Assembly (NCBI GenBank): GCA_905250115.1
Contig: CAJNOI010000067.1
Span: 68,490 to 132,489, forward strand
From: Adineta steineri
Taxonomy: Eukaryota > Rotifera > Eurotatoria > Adinetida > Adinetidae
Direction of reading: 5' to 3'
DNA: 64,000 nt
Position 1 is the stretch's first letter. Every line of letters begins with the position of its first letter. Below the pieces are notes generated by a model. That model saw nothing but the letters and a program-made list of their open reading frames with translations, was not told the DNA's origin and did not search any database. This document shows positions 9,977 to 23,018 of this stretch, piece by piece. The translations under genes and the position numbers were made by a program.

Positions 9977-12900
9977 ATGGCCGTCATTCAGAGAATCAAG
10001 GTTTTATTGCGTCTACTGCTTGCATATATTAGGAATTTTAATATATACACAGAAACAAATGATGCTCTTCCTGGTGCTCGTGAAAGTCAGATCCTTGCTA
10101 CACGTGTTTATCTTGTATTACTTGCACTAGCCATGTCCATATTAACTGGATATACAGCATTGGTCCATCAAACGCTCATCGTCGAAATGAACAATCCATC
10201 AGAAACTGAGTATGAGCGTTTACAAGCACTTTATCCGAATACAATCTCATGTCCATGCTCACAGATTGTTATCGCGGCAGGGACGTTTGTAGACATCAGC
10301 GTCAGTTTTCATCAGGTATGTTAACTCAATTCAATTTCTATCGAGATATTTCTCTTCACTCTCAAGATACCGTGAATATGAATGCTCCTTTCCGTGAGGA
10401 AGGTATATCATTACTGCAGTGTTCATCACGATTCCCAGCAGATCCTGAGGTGTTGTTCGGGAATAATAGTGGGAGCTCGATGTTTACTATTTCCGTTTTA
10501 GTGATTATTATTCAAAATATTAAAAAGTATATTGGCACTTTTAGATTTGCTCAAGTGATTTTGTAACTGATGCATGGGTGAATCATCTTTCCTCTAACGA
10601 TCCTACTTCACTGTTTTATCCGCTCGATATACGCAGTTCGGTCTCTTCACAATTCCAACTACTTACGGCTCTCTGTCATGCTTCGCAAGCAGCCGTTCTC
10701 GATGGACTAACATTGTTTGCGACAAGCAATCTTATAACTCCAACTGTGCTATCTCGCTCAACCTTTGATACACAAGTTTCACTTCTTGTGGATGATTCTC
10801 GCACCAATCTACTCATTGAACAGCGACGCAAACTTCTCCTCATCCGTGCAGTCAATGAACAAAACCAATTGCCTACTGCAATGAGCACCAACTTTATCTA
10901 CACTACTGAAGATAACTTCCGTCCGGGTCTCTACTTTATTCAGTAAGAATATCAATATTTTCTTCAATTCTACAGTTTCAGTATATAGAGTATGCTTTTT
11001 ACTGACTTCTAAATCAGAATGAAACCATTCGGTTATACTGTTGATAGACAATTATTGAATTTCAGAGTTTTGAGCAATTACAAAACTTCTGGATAGAATA
11101 TACTTCGGGTGATTTGTGTGCATTTTTCTGAAGTCATTCTTTGATTATTTCTCAATACAGGTACCCATTAGTGAACCAAACGAGCTCGTTTTGTTCGTGT
11201 CAACTTTCATTCGATTGTGTGTATCCGGCAGGTGTTTACAATAACTTATCTGGTATTAATGCTCTTATGGAATATGGACTTTTGCAATCATCACACGTGC
11301 CTGAGTTTACACTTCAAGGCATGTTGGTCGGCTGCTTTCCTCTAAACGTACTACTTCAGTCTACACTTGAGTGTTTATTCAATTCAACTTGTCTGGTTCA
11401 ACTGCAGTCCAGTCTACTTAATGGTCTTCCTATAGCAGTGAAGCCCTTAAATGATGACGGAAACTCTCGTTTTCCCATTAATACAACAATTCAAACGATT
11501 GTCGACGAGCTCTTGATTGAACACTGGATAAACACGAGCAGCTACTCAGTCTTCTACGAACAATGTCATCCTATCAAGTGCACCTACTCGTATACGCCAA
11601 GAGTGAATACAGCGCTTACTGTTGCTACGATTATTGCCTTATTTGGTGGTCTTTCCATTGCATTCCGGCTGATTGCACCGCTTCTTGTTAAAATCAGTCG
11701 AACTATACGAGTCAAGCTTCAAAAGCAAAGACCAGTCGGTATCAGGCATATAGGAGGAAGAATGCTCGATCGTAAGTTGTTTAATGTTTTATATCTCATT
11801 TTTATGTGAGTATGAAGTTTTTTTTATCATTGAGTGGTACGCGTAGATTCTGACAACAAAATGACTTTCACATGGTACACGTTGCTGAGAGAGTCTTTCA
11901 CATCTTCGTTCTGTCTGATTCTGTTTGAAACAAATTTTATTGCTATTCTAAAAAAACGAAAGTCTTGATTGTTTTCTTAAAAGACGTTTATTTGTTTTTA
12001 TTTATTGACATGAAAGCTTGGCTACGATTGAATTGATATTTTTGCTAATATTATTGTATTTTGTGACGCTCTCTAGGACCATCGATATTTAAACGTATAC
12101 AATTGGTTTTAAAGGCCACCGGTCAAAAGATCCTCCAGTTAAATTTCTTTAAGCATCCGAATAATGATGAATATGGCCGATATACAGAAATACTTACCAC
12201 ACGTATCTTTATCATACTTTTAGTCGCTTCTCTCGTCATACTGACCTTTTACACATTGGTCGTAGAGCACACAGAAACTGTGCAGGTATACAAACCGTCG
12301 ATCGCTACCTATCAGCGTCTGTTAATTGAGCGTGGAGACACTCTATCATGTCCATGTACACAGATCACTGCATCGTATGTTTCATTCATTGCAACTATGC
12401 CGGTAAGTTGTGACCCTGCAAATGAAACCGAATAAAATTGAGAAATTGTTTCTTCTTCTTGCTGAGAATAAATCTTTGAAATCGATATCAACTGTCAATA
12501 CTACTTTAAATAAATTAGATACAAATATAAAGCAGTATTTTTAGATTCCCAACGAAAATCTTAAGAAATATTTCACTATTTTAAAGTTGATCTCCTCCCT
12601 ACCTACAGTCCTCAGTTCTATTGTAAAATCTAACAATTCTCATGACCAAAATATCTGATTACTGTTTAATTTCTTTAGATGTATCATCAACTTTGCTCAT
12701 CGGTTTTTGTGACGGAAACTGTTATTCCAACGTTTCCCTCTTCTAACTTTTCAATGTCATTGAGTATATTTGACTTTCATTTTTTCGGACCATCGTTTTT
12801 CAGCTTACTGCCGAAACTATGTACTCTCGCAAAAACGACCGTTGATGATGCTCTAGCTGTATTCAATGCGACTAAGTACGTAAGTGCAACGTTAACCACA

Positions 12901-15900
12901 GAGACGGAACTGCTGACACGAGCCACTGCACTGTTAACTGCCTTTCAAACACAAATGTCAAGTAATTTTCGACACGTATTGCAACTTAATCTTGACAATA
13001 CCCAAGCCAACCAACTTCTTACAGCATCTTTTACTAATGCTTACTTACATGTATATCAAGAAGATACAACGGAGAGTGACAATCGCAGACTCGAAATCTG
13101 GTGGCAAAACTCACTTGATCCAAGTTGTAACTGTGGCACATCACCTACGACATGTCTTCTCTCGTTCGCTCGCTATTGTGAAACTTCTATTTTTGCTATA
13201 TATTTAGATTGCTACGCATTGTCAAATCAAACTATTAACGGTCTCGTTCTCGGTTGCGATCCTATGGATGGTGTTCTGCACTCTACACTTGAGTGTTTAT
13301 TCGATATCACTTGCATACAAATGATATTGTTTGCCGTTCGATACTACTCAGTCCTTCTTGGTGGTTCATCCACATCTACGGCTATCATACCACTTAACGA
13401 TCAGCTTTTGCAATATTTTAAGCCTGATACAATCATACTTGACATTGTTAATGCGTTGATGATCGAACAATGGACGTCTAATATAAGTTTCGAATCATAT
13501 TTTATGCAGTGTCGACCCACTATGTGTGTGTATACGTTTTCGCAACGATTTGATTTCATTAATGCAATCGTGACAGTCATTGGACTTGCTGGTGGTTTGA
13601 GTGTTGTACTACGTATTTTGGTACCTCCAGCAGTGGCACTTATTCGACGAAAGAAATTACCAGGCGTGCTTGCTGCAATAAATGATGAAGCGCCACTAGG
13701 TGAGACCTCGGCTTATTATTACATAGCAGAGATATATCATTTGCTCCCCATCAAACTATTTTATCGCCTAAATTGAATTTATTTTAGTTTTAATCAAATA
13801 AGTTTAGGTTTGGACGGATTAAATTAAAAATGTCAAAGGTAGACGTTTGATTTGTACAGTAACGAAAGTCTATCTAGAGCATCTAAAATATAAACTTTTA
13901 ATAGAACATTTTCCTTCCTTTGAAAGTATGAATCAGTGCATATGGTTATCTTTTGTCTTTGCATCATGAGTTCATATATTTTCGCATCTTATTTATTAAC
14001 CTAAAGAGATATGTTTCATTTCACAAGTTTTAATTGTTGTGATAAATATTTTTTTGAATGTACAATCGATCCTTTTTATATTCGTTAGGTCGTATGCATC
14101 ATTATTGGGAAATTGTGTGCGCATTGCTGGTCCGTACAGTTAATAGGGCTCGTCAGCTCAATTGGTTTGAAAAAGCCGGAATTGTTGATGATGATTCGAT
14201 TCGACGTGATCAAATTATTACTACACGTCTTTATATCGTTCTCTATTGTGCATCTATATTTGGAGTGCTTTTGATTACTACAGTGCCACAGCAAAAAGTA
14301 TCATTTATCGTTGACAATCCCTCATTGACTGCCTACGAGCAGCTTCAAGCAGATCAAAGTATTCTTATCTGCTCGTGTTCGAACCTCGCCATTCCATATT
14401 CGGAATTTATTTCTCTCACTCAACCTACTTTACATCAGGTATGTTCGTCATCGTTCGTTAACTCAACATGGATTTCGGCTATATTCGGAGACACAACAGT
14501 AAATCGATCGATCAATCAGGCTTTTCTCAGTTCACATTTTCGACTGATCAGTGCCTTCTGCCTTTCTTCACAACAAATACTTGCAGATGCTTCGAGCAGT
14601 TTCGGATCAACTCAATTGATCACTAACACACTGCTACCACGTGTAACCCTTATCGAACAGATGAATGCTACGCTTGTGCAGTTTTATACACAAGCGCCTA
14701 CTGTTTATAATCGTACGCTTTCTTTAATTCTCGACATTACACTGGGTAATCAAGTAATGTCCGCTTACGAGTCTAATTGGTACGTTACAGCGAAAATTTA
14801 TCCTTTAGTATCTATGATATCACGCAACTATGGTAAGTATTACTTTTTTCCTTCATCTGATGAACGTACCTTGTACTTGTTTCTATGATAACCAAATCAG
14901 GAATGATTATATACTTATACTGTATAATCGATCCATCCGAAGTTATGTGCCTTAGTAAGATGATTATTATATACATAAACTGTTGATAGTTTTAAAAAAA
15001 ATGGAATTTTCTTTTTACTTATTCAAGCGCATTACATGGTGGATTTTTTCCGATCTTTTGTGCGTAGTACTCTAAATTTTCTTGATTCTTAATCAGATAG
15101 ACAAACGCTAAATAAGTCTATAAATGAGAATGTTAGCATGAGGGAGAGAGAGTTCAATTGATAGGAAATATGAAGTACACAGTTTCTGTTTGTGTGAAAG
15201 ATACAAGAAAAACAAATTACGGCATATATCATTTCGCCAAAAATACAACTGCTTTACGATTATAGCTATGAGAAGATTTGTCAGAACATTCATCTATTCG
15301 TAGAAATCTAGGAAATTTTCATTGTAGGAAACTGCAGTTGTGGCTCTTTGAATGCATCCAACTGTGTGACTCCATTGATGCTCAATAACGATAGTATAGC
15401 TGTAAGTGGAATGTTTATTGGCTGTTTACCACTCAGTTCCCTTCTTCAATCATCATTGTCATGTTTCTACGACAATGATTGTCTTCTGCAAGTTCAAACA
15501 GCTGTCAAACTGAACCTTGTTGCTCCCAACCTTACAGTATCAGCCCTTAACTCAACTATAATCAGTCGTTTCAAACCGGATACCCCAATCAAAAACATTA
15601 TCGATCTTCTCTTGGTAGAAACATGGACATCAGTTGTAAACTATTCAGCTTATTTCAATCAATGTGCCGCCAAAACGTGTTCGTATTCATTGATGCGTAG
15701 AAATAGTGTTACCGTTACTATCACAAAATTGATTTCATTATGTGAGTATAAGACTTTAGTAGAAGTTACTTGAAATTTTTTATCTCACTTTTACATAGAT
15801 GGCGGCATGACGGTAGTCTTGCGATTAGTGGCGAAATTGATAGTCAAGATAGGCCGTGCAATCGCAAGGAAGATAGCAATACGTCGACAAAGAATCGTGG

Positions 15901-15917
15901 CTAATGAAACTCATTAA
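9977..15917 (+). CDS. Giant three-unit, Cys-rich membrane protein of unknown family
   Basis: Eight exons join in phase: 9977-10315, 10545-10942, 11161-11771, 12077-12402, 12679-13699, 14089-14832, 15328-15741, 15799-15917, total 1,323 residues. Each of three units has a basic cytoplasmic segment, TM (VYLVLLALAMSILTGYTALV in unit 1), an ectodomain of about 330 residues with conserved cysteines (SCPCS, HQxCSS, C-x-C-G, GCxPxxxxLxSTLxCLF, EQCxPxxCxY), a second TM with a conserved GG...R core (LFGGLSIAFRLIAPLL), then a basic tail. Units are linked by phase-1 introns (C|GA at 11771/12077, G|GT at 13699/14089). Unit 2 has no ATG before its TM, so it cannot be a separate gene. Two TMs around a Cys-rich ectodomain recall ENaC/degenerin topology, but I see no channel signature. 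Alternatives: three genes with an unseen start for unit 2. A diverged copy lies on the minus strand at 52.6-62.4 kb. Confidence 0.72.
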
Positions 15918-16142
15918 TGCGTAGAACCATTTACTTGTTATCAGTTTATAATGGCTTAATTGTATGCTTTTAGATACAGAGAAAGTAGCAAAAATGACAT
16001 TGAACTTAGATTATGAAAAGATAATAATCTCTGTATATTTTCAGCTTATGTGATTAATGTGCTTATCAAAATTATTATTTATGCTTCTTGATGGTCATAT
16101 ATTTAAAAATAAAACGATTGATTGATGTATTCTCAGTGTTTT

Positions 16143-16197
16143 GGGAGTGTGCGTGTGACTCAAGAGAAGATGAGTCTATATCCACACCTACACCCTA
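16143..16197. repeat. Telomere-like hairpin (member 3)
   Basis: GGGAGTGTGCGTGTGACTC at 16143-16161 is followed about 12 bases later by GAGTC and TCCACACCTACACCC at 16180-16195. GACTC/GAGTC and the G/C arms pair imperfectly. Confidence 0.5.
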
Positions 16198-17462
16198 TTC
16201 CCGTGCGGCTCTTTGGAATACTTTGTGCAGAAAACTCAATGAACTGAATTTTCCGATGAAATTTGGTCCATGAAGAAGCTGAATGCTCCTTATGATGTCC
16301 TGAAAGTTTTAGCCGAAACTAATCGTTCCTTCCTGAGGTACTGGACTTTCAAAACAAAATGTTCAGAAGTCGAGAAAATATAAGAAACGTCAATATCTTG
16401 GAAATTGAGTATCTCAGAAAATAACCGTCTGTTTTTGCTGAAACTTCGAGGGTATTCTAGGAACCATCTGAACTCTCTATAGACCAAATTATATCTGGAT
16501 ATTCCTTTCCGTTAATTCAAGAGCTATTCACATTTTTTTTTCTCAAGGACTTTTGGAACACCCTGTAAATTAAAAGCGTTTTTCTCAGCATAGTTTTTTC
16601 TGCGTACTACTTATATTCAATTGCGTAGAAGGTGATGAATACAATTGAGCAGCACGTACAGTAGTCTATAACGGCTTACGCCAGCCAGCTGTTCTATATA
16701 TAAAAGAATGCTCAGTAAATATTCTACTGAACTTTTTTCCTCAACAGTTACTCATTTTTTATTTTCCATATATTCTATAGAATCAATAGTTCTAAAAGTA
16801 TTTTTAAGTACGATAAGATACATTTACAATTTTAGCCTAAAAATTCTCTCAAAAATAGAAGTAGACTTACACAAAAATAGTTAAATTAATTGTGATTTCA
16901 TTTGTTGTTTAGCACAACCTATGGGAAATTTTTCTTTTTTTCTATATTGTATCTTTTCAAACAGTTCATATCTAAGTAATATTATACTTATTACTCGGAA
17001 AAAAAGTACGGCACCACGTAAGTTACATCAAGAAAATAGAATTTATGAAGGACAGCTGCCTATCGGTTAAAATAGTGGAAAGAAAAAAAAAGAGTATTTC
17101 ATTTGTATTCTATTCTTTGTTGCAGTGAGAATAAAAGTAACATTTATCATACAACTCGAGTACTACTAGTTCATAATTGAATAATCAGACAAAGGTAAGT
17201 TCAACTTATTATCCTCGAATCGATGTCCATTCACTTAGATAAAACTTGTTTTTAATGACTTCGAAAGAAAACTTTTAATATATATATATTTTTTTTTCTT
17301 TTTCCAATTTATATTCAATAAACAAAAGACTTTGTCAAATATTAGATTTCATAAAAGATGAACTGACATCTCTTTTAGAAATGTAACCAGAATAGCAACA
17401 TCTGTATTGATTATTTTCAATTATCAAAAGTTTCTCTATGAAAAACTAGCCCATTAGATAGT

Positions 17463-17508
17463 TTGGGTGTGGGTGTGTTTTGATCAATATACTTATACTA
17501 CACCCTCG
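17463..17508. repeat. Telomere-like hairpin (member 4)
   Basis: TTGGGTGTGGGTGTG at 17463-17477 with a short C-rich partner CTACACCCTC at 17498-17507. Confidence 0.55.
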
Positions 17509-17849
17509 TTTCACTATTGATAGAATAGAAGGAAAAAACATGTATGAATATTTATTCTATCTAGTTTATGTTTTAATACTAAAAATATACTGGTGTAGCC
17601 GTCGAGGGAAGAGGAAATGATAGGCGGTAGGAGTGGGCATCAGGATTCAATGCTTTCTTGTAAAGTTTTGATCGAAAAAAGGTGACCCGTTAACTGAAAT
17701 TATTGATGATTGTTCATATTTTGTGTAGATGTTTAACGATTTAATGGATACACTTTTAGAGCAACTTTGGTTGAAATCAATATGGTTGTTTGTGTAAGAG
17801 AAATGCGAGTTTGATGCCGAGGATACTTAAAAAAAGACTTTTTTATTAG

Positions 17850-19139
17850 ATTTTTGTTCAAACAAAATGCAGCGTTGAATATTTGCCCAATGTCAAATTG
17901 GTCGATCAATGCAACTACAGTTGCTGGTTCACCAAATGGTATTAGTGGCTCAAATGCATCACTATTATCTAATCCATATGATGTATTTATTGGTAACAAC
18001 AGTATGATTTACATATTAGACAGTGCAAATTTTCGAGTTCAACTTTGGCTTAAAAACGCAGTTGTAGGAACGACAATCATTAATGGTAGTGCTGGTAGTG
18101 CGGTTAATCAGTTCGGTTTAAGTAAGTTTACTGTTAGATAATTATTCTTAATATGTACTATTTCATTCATAAAGTGGCCCAAATGAGTATCGATATAAAT
18201 GGGAACATTTATATTCTTGATCCAAATAATAATCGTGTTACAAAATGGGCTCCAGGAGCTGGTACTAGTTCAATCGTGGCCGCTGGAAATGGCAAAGGCA
18301 GTAATGCAAGTCAAATCAATGGGGCTTATGGAATGTATGTTCAAACAAGTACATCAATTATTTGGATTGCTGACACAGGAAATAATCGAATCGTCAAATG
18401 GTCATCACCATCAACGAGTACTATTGTTTGCGGTACATATGGCTCAGGAGCTACTCAATTCTCCTCACCAACAGGAATATTTATCGACGAAAATGATCAG
18501 AATACTATGTATGTAGCAGATACAGGTAATCAACGAATACAACAATGGAGACCAGGAGATACCAGTGGAACAACTGTTGCAGGACTCAATCAACTCTTTT
18601 TTCCATCAAGAGTTATCGTAGATATAAATAAAAATATGTTTATCGTTGATACCGGAAATAGCCGCGTCGTCCGTTGGGCAATTGGCTCCAGCTCCGGTAC
18701 AGTCATTGCTGGCAATTCAGTTGAAGGAATATTACCGAATCAACTGAATTTTCCAACAGGTATAAGTTTTGATTCTGATGGCTCTCTTTTTGTTGCAGAT
18801 TCACACAATCAGCGCATCGAAAAGTTTTCTATTATTTGCTGTAAGTATCTCGACTATTAAGATATATAAAAATTCTTCAAGTTTGTAATTTGTAATTGCT
18901 GAGGGTAGAACTCTGACGAAAGGTTAACAATTTATTGACCAGAGCTGACTAATGAAAAAACTTGACCAAATTTTAAAATTCTTTATTTCTCATAAAAACG
19001 GTTTTTTTCTGTATGAAATTTAGTAAGTACAACAACATCAACATCATTCGTACAATTATCAACTTCAAATGCTGCTGTGATTGGTTCTTTTTATCAAAAA
19101 TCATTTGCAATGCTTTTACTCGCTTTGATCATACACTAA
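17850..19139 (+). CDS. NHL-repeat extracellular protein with GPI-anchor-like tail (5' exon not found)
   Basis: Exons 17850-18121, 18175-18840 and 19024-19139 join in phase (A|TG, T|TA). The first visible exon follows an AG acceptor at 17848-17849 in a phase needing two upstream bases, so at least one 5' exon, probably with a signal peptide, is missing. About five NHL repeats are seen, each with the pattern P-x-G-(I/V)-x-(I/V)-D...(I/V)-x-(V/I)-x-D-(T/S)-x-N-x-R-(I/V)-x-(K/R)-W, for example YILDSANFRVQLW, YILDPNNNRVTKW, WIADTGNNRIVKW, YVADTGNQRIQQW, FIVDTGNSRVVRW, FVADSHNQRIEKF. They should form most of a beta-propeller. The last exon gives a Ser/Thr-rich spacer, an Asn/Ala region and hydrophobic terminus SFAMLLLALIIH, as in GPI-anchored proteins. 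Stop at 19137-19139. Convergent with the ART-TPR gene 203 bp away. Likely a surface protein; ligand unknown. Confidence 0.82.
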
Positions 19140-19342
19140 TATTGGAAAGATAAACATGAGGGACTCAATTTTTTGTTGTGTTGTCTATTCAAATAATTAT
19201 TTTATTTGCTTTACTCATGTATCTGCTTATCAAACCTTATTTTAAATCTGAAATAAATCTATAATATTCACGCTCACACATTCTCACCTTGTTTTATTTT
19301 TCAAAAAAAAGGTAGTAAGAAGAACAATAGTCATGAATACTT

Positions 19343-22300
19343 TTATTTCCTATTGTCTCGACTTATTTGAATTTTTTTAAGTAAATTCTCCGCTTCGCTG
19401 AGTTCTTTGTTGTCTTCTAAGCTATGAAGTTTTAATTGGTCGACATATTTTTTCGCGAATTCAAATGCTTCATTGAATTGTCGAAGTTTTTCATAGGTTG
19501 TGGCAATATTCTTATATGTTTTAGCAAATGTTATATGTTCTTTTGGTAATGCTTTCAATTCAATGTTCAAGCATTTGAGATGATTTTCTAAAGCTTTATC
19601 ATATTGTTGCAATTTATAATACATCGCACCAATATTATTATATAGAAATGCTAAAGCAGGATGTTGTTCCGGCAAATGTTCGTGTTGTTGTTTAAGCGCC
19701 CTTAAAAATACTTCTAATGCCTGTTGATGATTCTCTTGTCGATCATAAATATTCCCAATACAAATATAAGTAACAGCAATGGATGAAGGATCTGATGATA
19801 GACCAGACTCAATAGGTGTCTTTAGTAGTAATTCTAATGCTTGATTATATCGTTCCAACGCTTTATTCCAATCTTCTTTTCCACGATAAATATGACCGAT
19901 AGTATGCAAAGTATGAATTAACGATGGATCATTAGATTCGCACAAGCGATGACGAATATCTAAAGCTTCCTTATATAAAACTAAAGCTTCATCTTCATGT
20001 CCCGATGCCATATGTGCCCTGGCAACATTACTAATATATATTGCTTTTGTCAATGGATCAGGTGATTCTAATTCGTTTAGAGCTTGCAAAGCTCTCTGAT
20101 AGAATTCTAAACTTTCATTGTATACACCTTGTTTGTAAAGCATATTAGCTACATTAGCATTGCTATCAGGAAGTTTGTGAAAATTCTTGGCTTCAGTTTG
20201 AGCATTAAGAACACGTTCAAAAAATTCTAATAGAGTCGTTTGTATTTGTTGTGTTTCTTTCATTAATTTCTTGTCTTTTTCACTAACAGTACTTAAATGA
20301 ACCATCCAAATACCATCATTTTTTTCTTTATCTTCTACATTAACAATACGAAAAACAGTTCCAGTCGAAAAAAGAACTTCTTTTTCTTCTTTATGATCAC
20401 TCCAACGAGATATATCAGCAAATGGACGATCCATTCGATCAGCATCGATTTCCATACAAAATACAACTGATTCACTTTTAGATTTTTGTTTATTTGAAGA
20501 AAATAATATAGCTGTTTTTTTATCCAAAGTAGTCGAAAGGAAACTATCAAATGCAATTAAATTATTAACTTCAGAATGTATTGTTTTCTCGAAATCATCC
20601 AAAGACATACTTAACCCACGATAGACAGTAAAAACTCGCGTTGCTAATGATGGTTTATATAAACTATGCATTTGTTCCAATTGCATATGTAAATCTTTGA
20701 TAAAAAAATGAAATTTATATAATATTGATATATCTTGTGTCCGAAATGCATTGTTAAGCATTCGAAATAGAAATGTTTCTCGAGAATACCTAAAACATGG
20801 AGGTCTGTTGGGGAAATTGGAGAATTTCAAAATTTTATCTTACCACCAGATTGCTTTGCCAGCATGATATTTCGTTCTTAATTCTTCGACATATTTGAGA
20901 TTTTGAATACTGGATTTATATATATTGGAACAAAAATCTGCAAGTTCTAATCGTGCATTGTTATTGTATTCAATAGTAAAAAGAAAATCACGATGAAGTT
21001 GTGAACAGAGAAATTTAATTTGATTTATTTCATTTTTTGAATCTTCTGATGTTGTAGAAATAGGAAGGAGATTTTTTAATGCTTGTTCGGTGTCTTCTTT
21101 TAAACGAGCACATAACGGATCGATTTCAATGAAAACAGCACGTATTTTATTAGACTGTTGAGTTAATTTTGTATATTTTTGTTGATCTCGACAAAAAATA
21201 TAAATAGAATTTAATTTCGGAGAATCGATAATTTGATTTGTAGAGACAAGTTTTTCTCCAAGTTCACCAGATACGATTAAATAAATTTGTTGATCTTGAA
21301 TTTGTTCAATAAAATTCTTAACATCATTAATTTCCTGAAAAGTAACTAATGAATTAACAATCGCACGAAGTTTTTGTTCAGAATCAGTTGTATCTTGATT
21401 TTGCTGGATAGTTTTATCCAACCATATTAAAACGAAACCTTCCGCTTTACTTTCTATTGCTGACATTGACATTGAAGATGAATCTGTATACTTCATAGAA
21501 GCTTTTGTTTCTCGATTGGATTCTACTAATGAAGAATAAATTTTCATTTAATTGAAATAGAAAAAAAGTTGCGAACCTGTTGGATTTGAATATGTAACTG
21601 GTTCGGTCGTGTATTTCGACTTTGAATTACTAGTTGATGATTTTATCTGTGGGAGTAATAGTTTCAAATAGTCAGTTAGCAATTGTTCGATTCTAAGACT
21701 TGCTGCTGATGAAATCTTTGCTAAAATAAATGTTTTTACAGTCAAAAGCTTGATTTCGAAAGCATTGCTTACTTTTATTATCTTCATTCATAATTTTTGC
21801 ATCAACAGATGAATCAGTTTGTTTTAATTCTGTTATGGTATTTTTCGATGACTAATAAACAAATCATGTTATTTACTAAATTTAACAATTGTACTATACT
21901 TTGATGTTATTTATCGGTTGATCATCCTAGAAAGTCACCTGTTAATCTATTGTATTTATTAAATTGTCTTTCTTACTTGTTGATTAACACCCTCCTTCGT
22001 ATTATTATTCTCATCTTGCTTGTTCGACGTCTAAATAAAAAACATTGATATTAATCATAATCTTTCCTTCAATTACTTGAGTGTTGTTTGAGTCTACGTT
22101 CGAATTATATTTAGTTGATGAAGTATTTGGTAATGACATCTGTTTGTTATCATCTTTCTTTGTTATGATATTTGATTTAGATTCAGTTAATAAGTTTTCT
22201 TTGATAAATTTCGAATTTAAATTTGCCGACTGAACACTAGGAAATGTAATATCATTCGTATAATCATCTGGAATTTCGTTCGAAAAAAAATTCATCATTT

Positions 22301-22865
22301 CAAGAGGTTGACAACTAAAATAAATATTAGCATAGCAAAGAAAAGAAATCTCATCAATTTATGTTATCATACATCTCGCATGGTATCCCTCCAGTAATCG
22401 ATTGAAGTTGACATGAATTTCGTTTTGTATGAAAATGAGATTGATTAACAAATCCATATTCACAACAGATAAAAATACGTTGATCAATAATTCCATTGAT
22501 ATAGATAGTTATAGCAAAATGACGATCAGTCAAACGAGATGATTTAAAAGTAAATTCATCTAAAAAGAGAAAATTGATTTTTCCTCATTATGAATAAAGA
22601 TTAATCGATAGATGTTTACCATTAGGTTTTAAACAACCTTTGAAAACAGATTTTGTACCCATGGTAGTATAAGATTGAAGGATTAAAACTTCATCAGCAT
22701 GAGCTTTAAATCTATAAGGACCATTGGATTCAATCGTGGGTGGACCAAGATACAGCATTGTTATCGCACAAGAATTGTTAAAAATATTGATGGGTGGGTT
22801 CTAGAACATTCAATCAGTAATTAAGAACGGCAAATATCCGCACTTACATTATTCGATGTTGTCAT
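19343..22865 (-). CDS. ART-TPR protein 1: CC beta module, receiver-like, intact ART, TPR array
   Basis: Nine exons: 22848-22865, 22620-22800, 22373-22559, 22077-22314, 21977-22030, 21773-21851, 21577-21720, 20844-21525, 19343-20789, all phases consistent, 1,009 residues. N-terminal 120 residues form an unclassified module (SCAIT...VFKGCLKPN, FTFKSSRLTDR, ICCEYG). A Ser/Asn/Lys-rich linker follows, then a receiver-like alpha/beta domain (FVLIWLD...IYLIVSGELG...SIYIFCRDQ). Next is a mono-ADP-ribosyltransferase domain of the R-S-E class: VYRG (Arg near 585), FLSTTL (Ser near 613), EKEVLFSTGTVFRI (catalytic Glu near 665). Six or so TPRs (735-995) of kinesin-light-chain type end the protein, e.g. 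AFLYNNIGAMYYKLQQYDKA. The ART triad is complete, so transfer of ADP-ribose from NAD to a protein arginine is plausible. No signal peptide. First of a head-to-tail trio with the next two genes upstream. Confidence 0.85.
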
Positions 22866-23018
22866 TGATTAATAATTTATCTAAAATAATGTGAAAAAAC
22901 TTGCAAGCGTAGCCCCGTAATGTGAAACTCATTTATTATACTCCGCTTATCTATAATTGTAGGGGAGGGGGGACAGAAAAATTTAACTTAAAACTTAAAA
23001 TCAATATTTTATTTAGTA

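Larger units (their letters stand above)
15918..17849. other. Intergenic region with two telomere-like hairpins
   Basis: No gene recognised. ORFs at 16088-16273 and 16290-16487 lack domain resemblance. The 16260-16575 stretch (ending GGAACACCCTGTA) reads like a degraded dispersed repeat. The first exon of the NHL gene, expected to carry a signal peptide, should lie in the right part but I could not place it. Confidence 0.45.

Noticed and set aside
9977..15917. Assigning the tandem-unit protein to the ENaC/degenerin channels
   Set aside because: Topology is similar, but I see no degenerin selectivity-filter or palm signatures, and the GG...R second TM is different.
17540..17615. MYEYLFYLVYVLILKIYW as the signal-peptide exon of the NHL gene
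   Set aside because: Joining its donor to 17850 creates a TGA at the junction.
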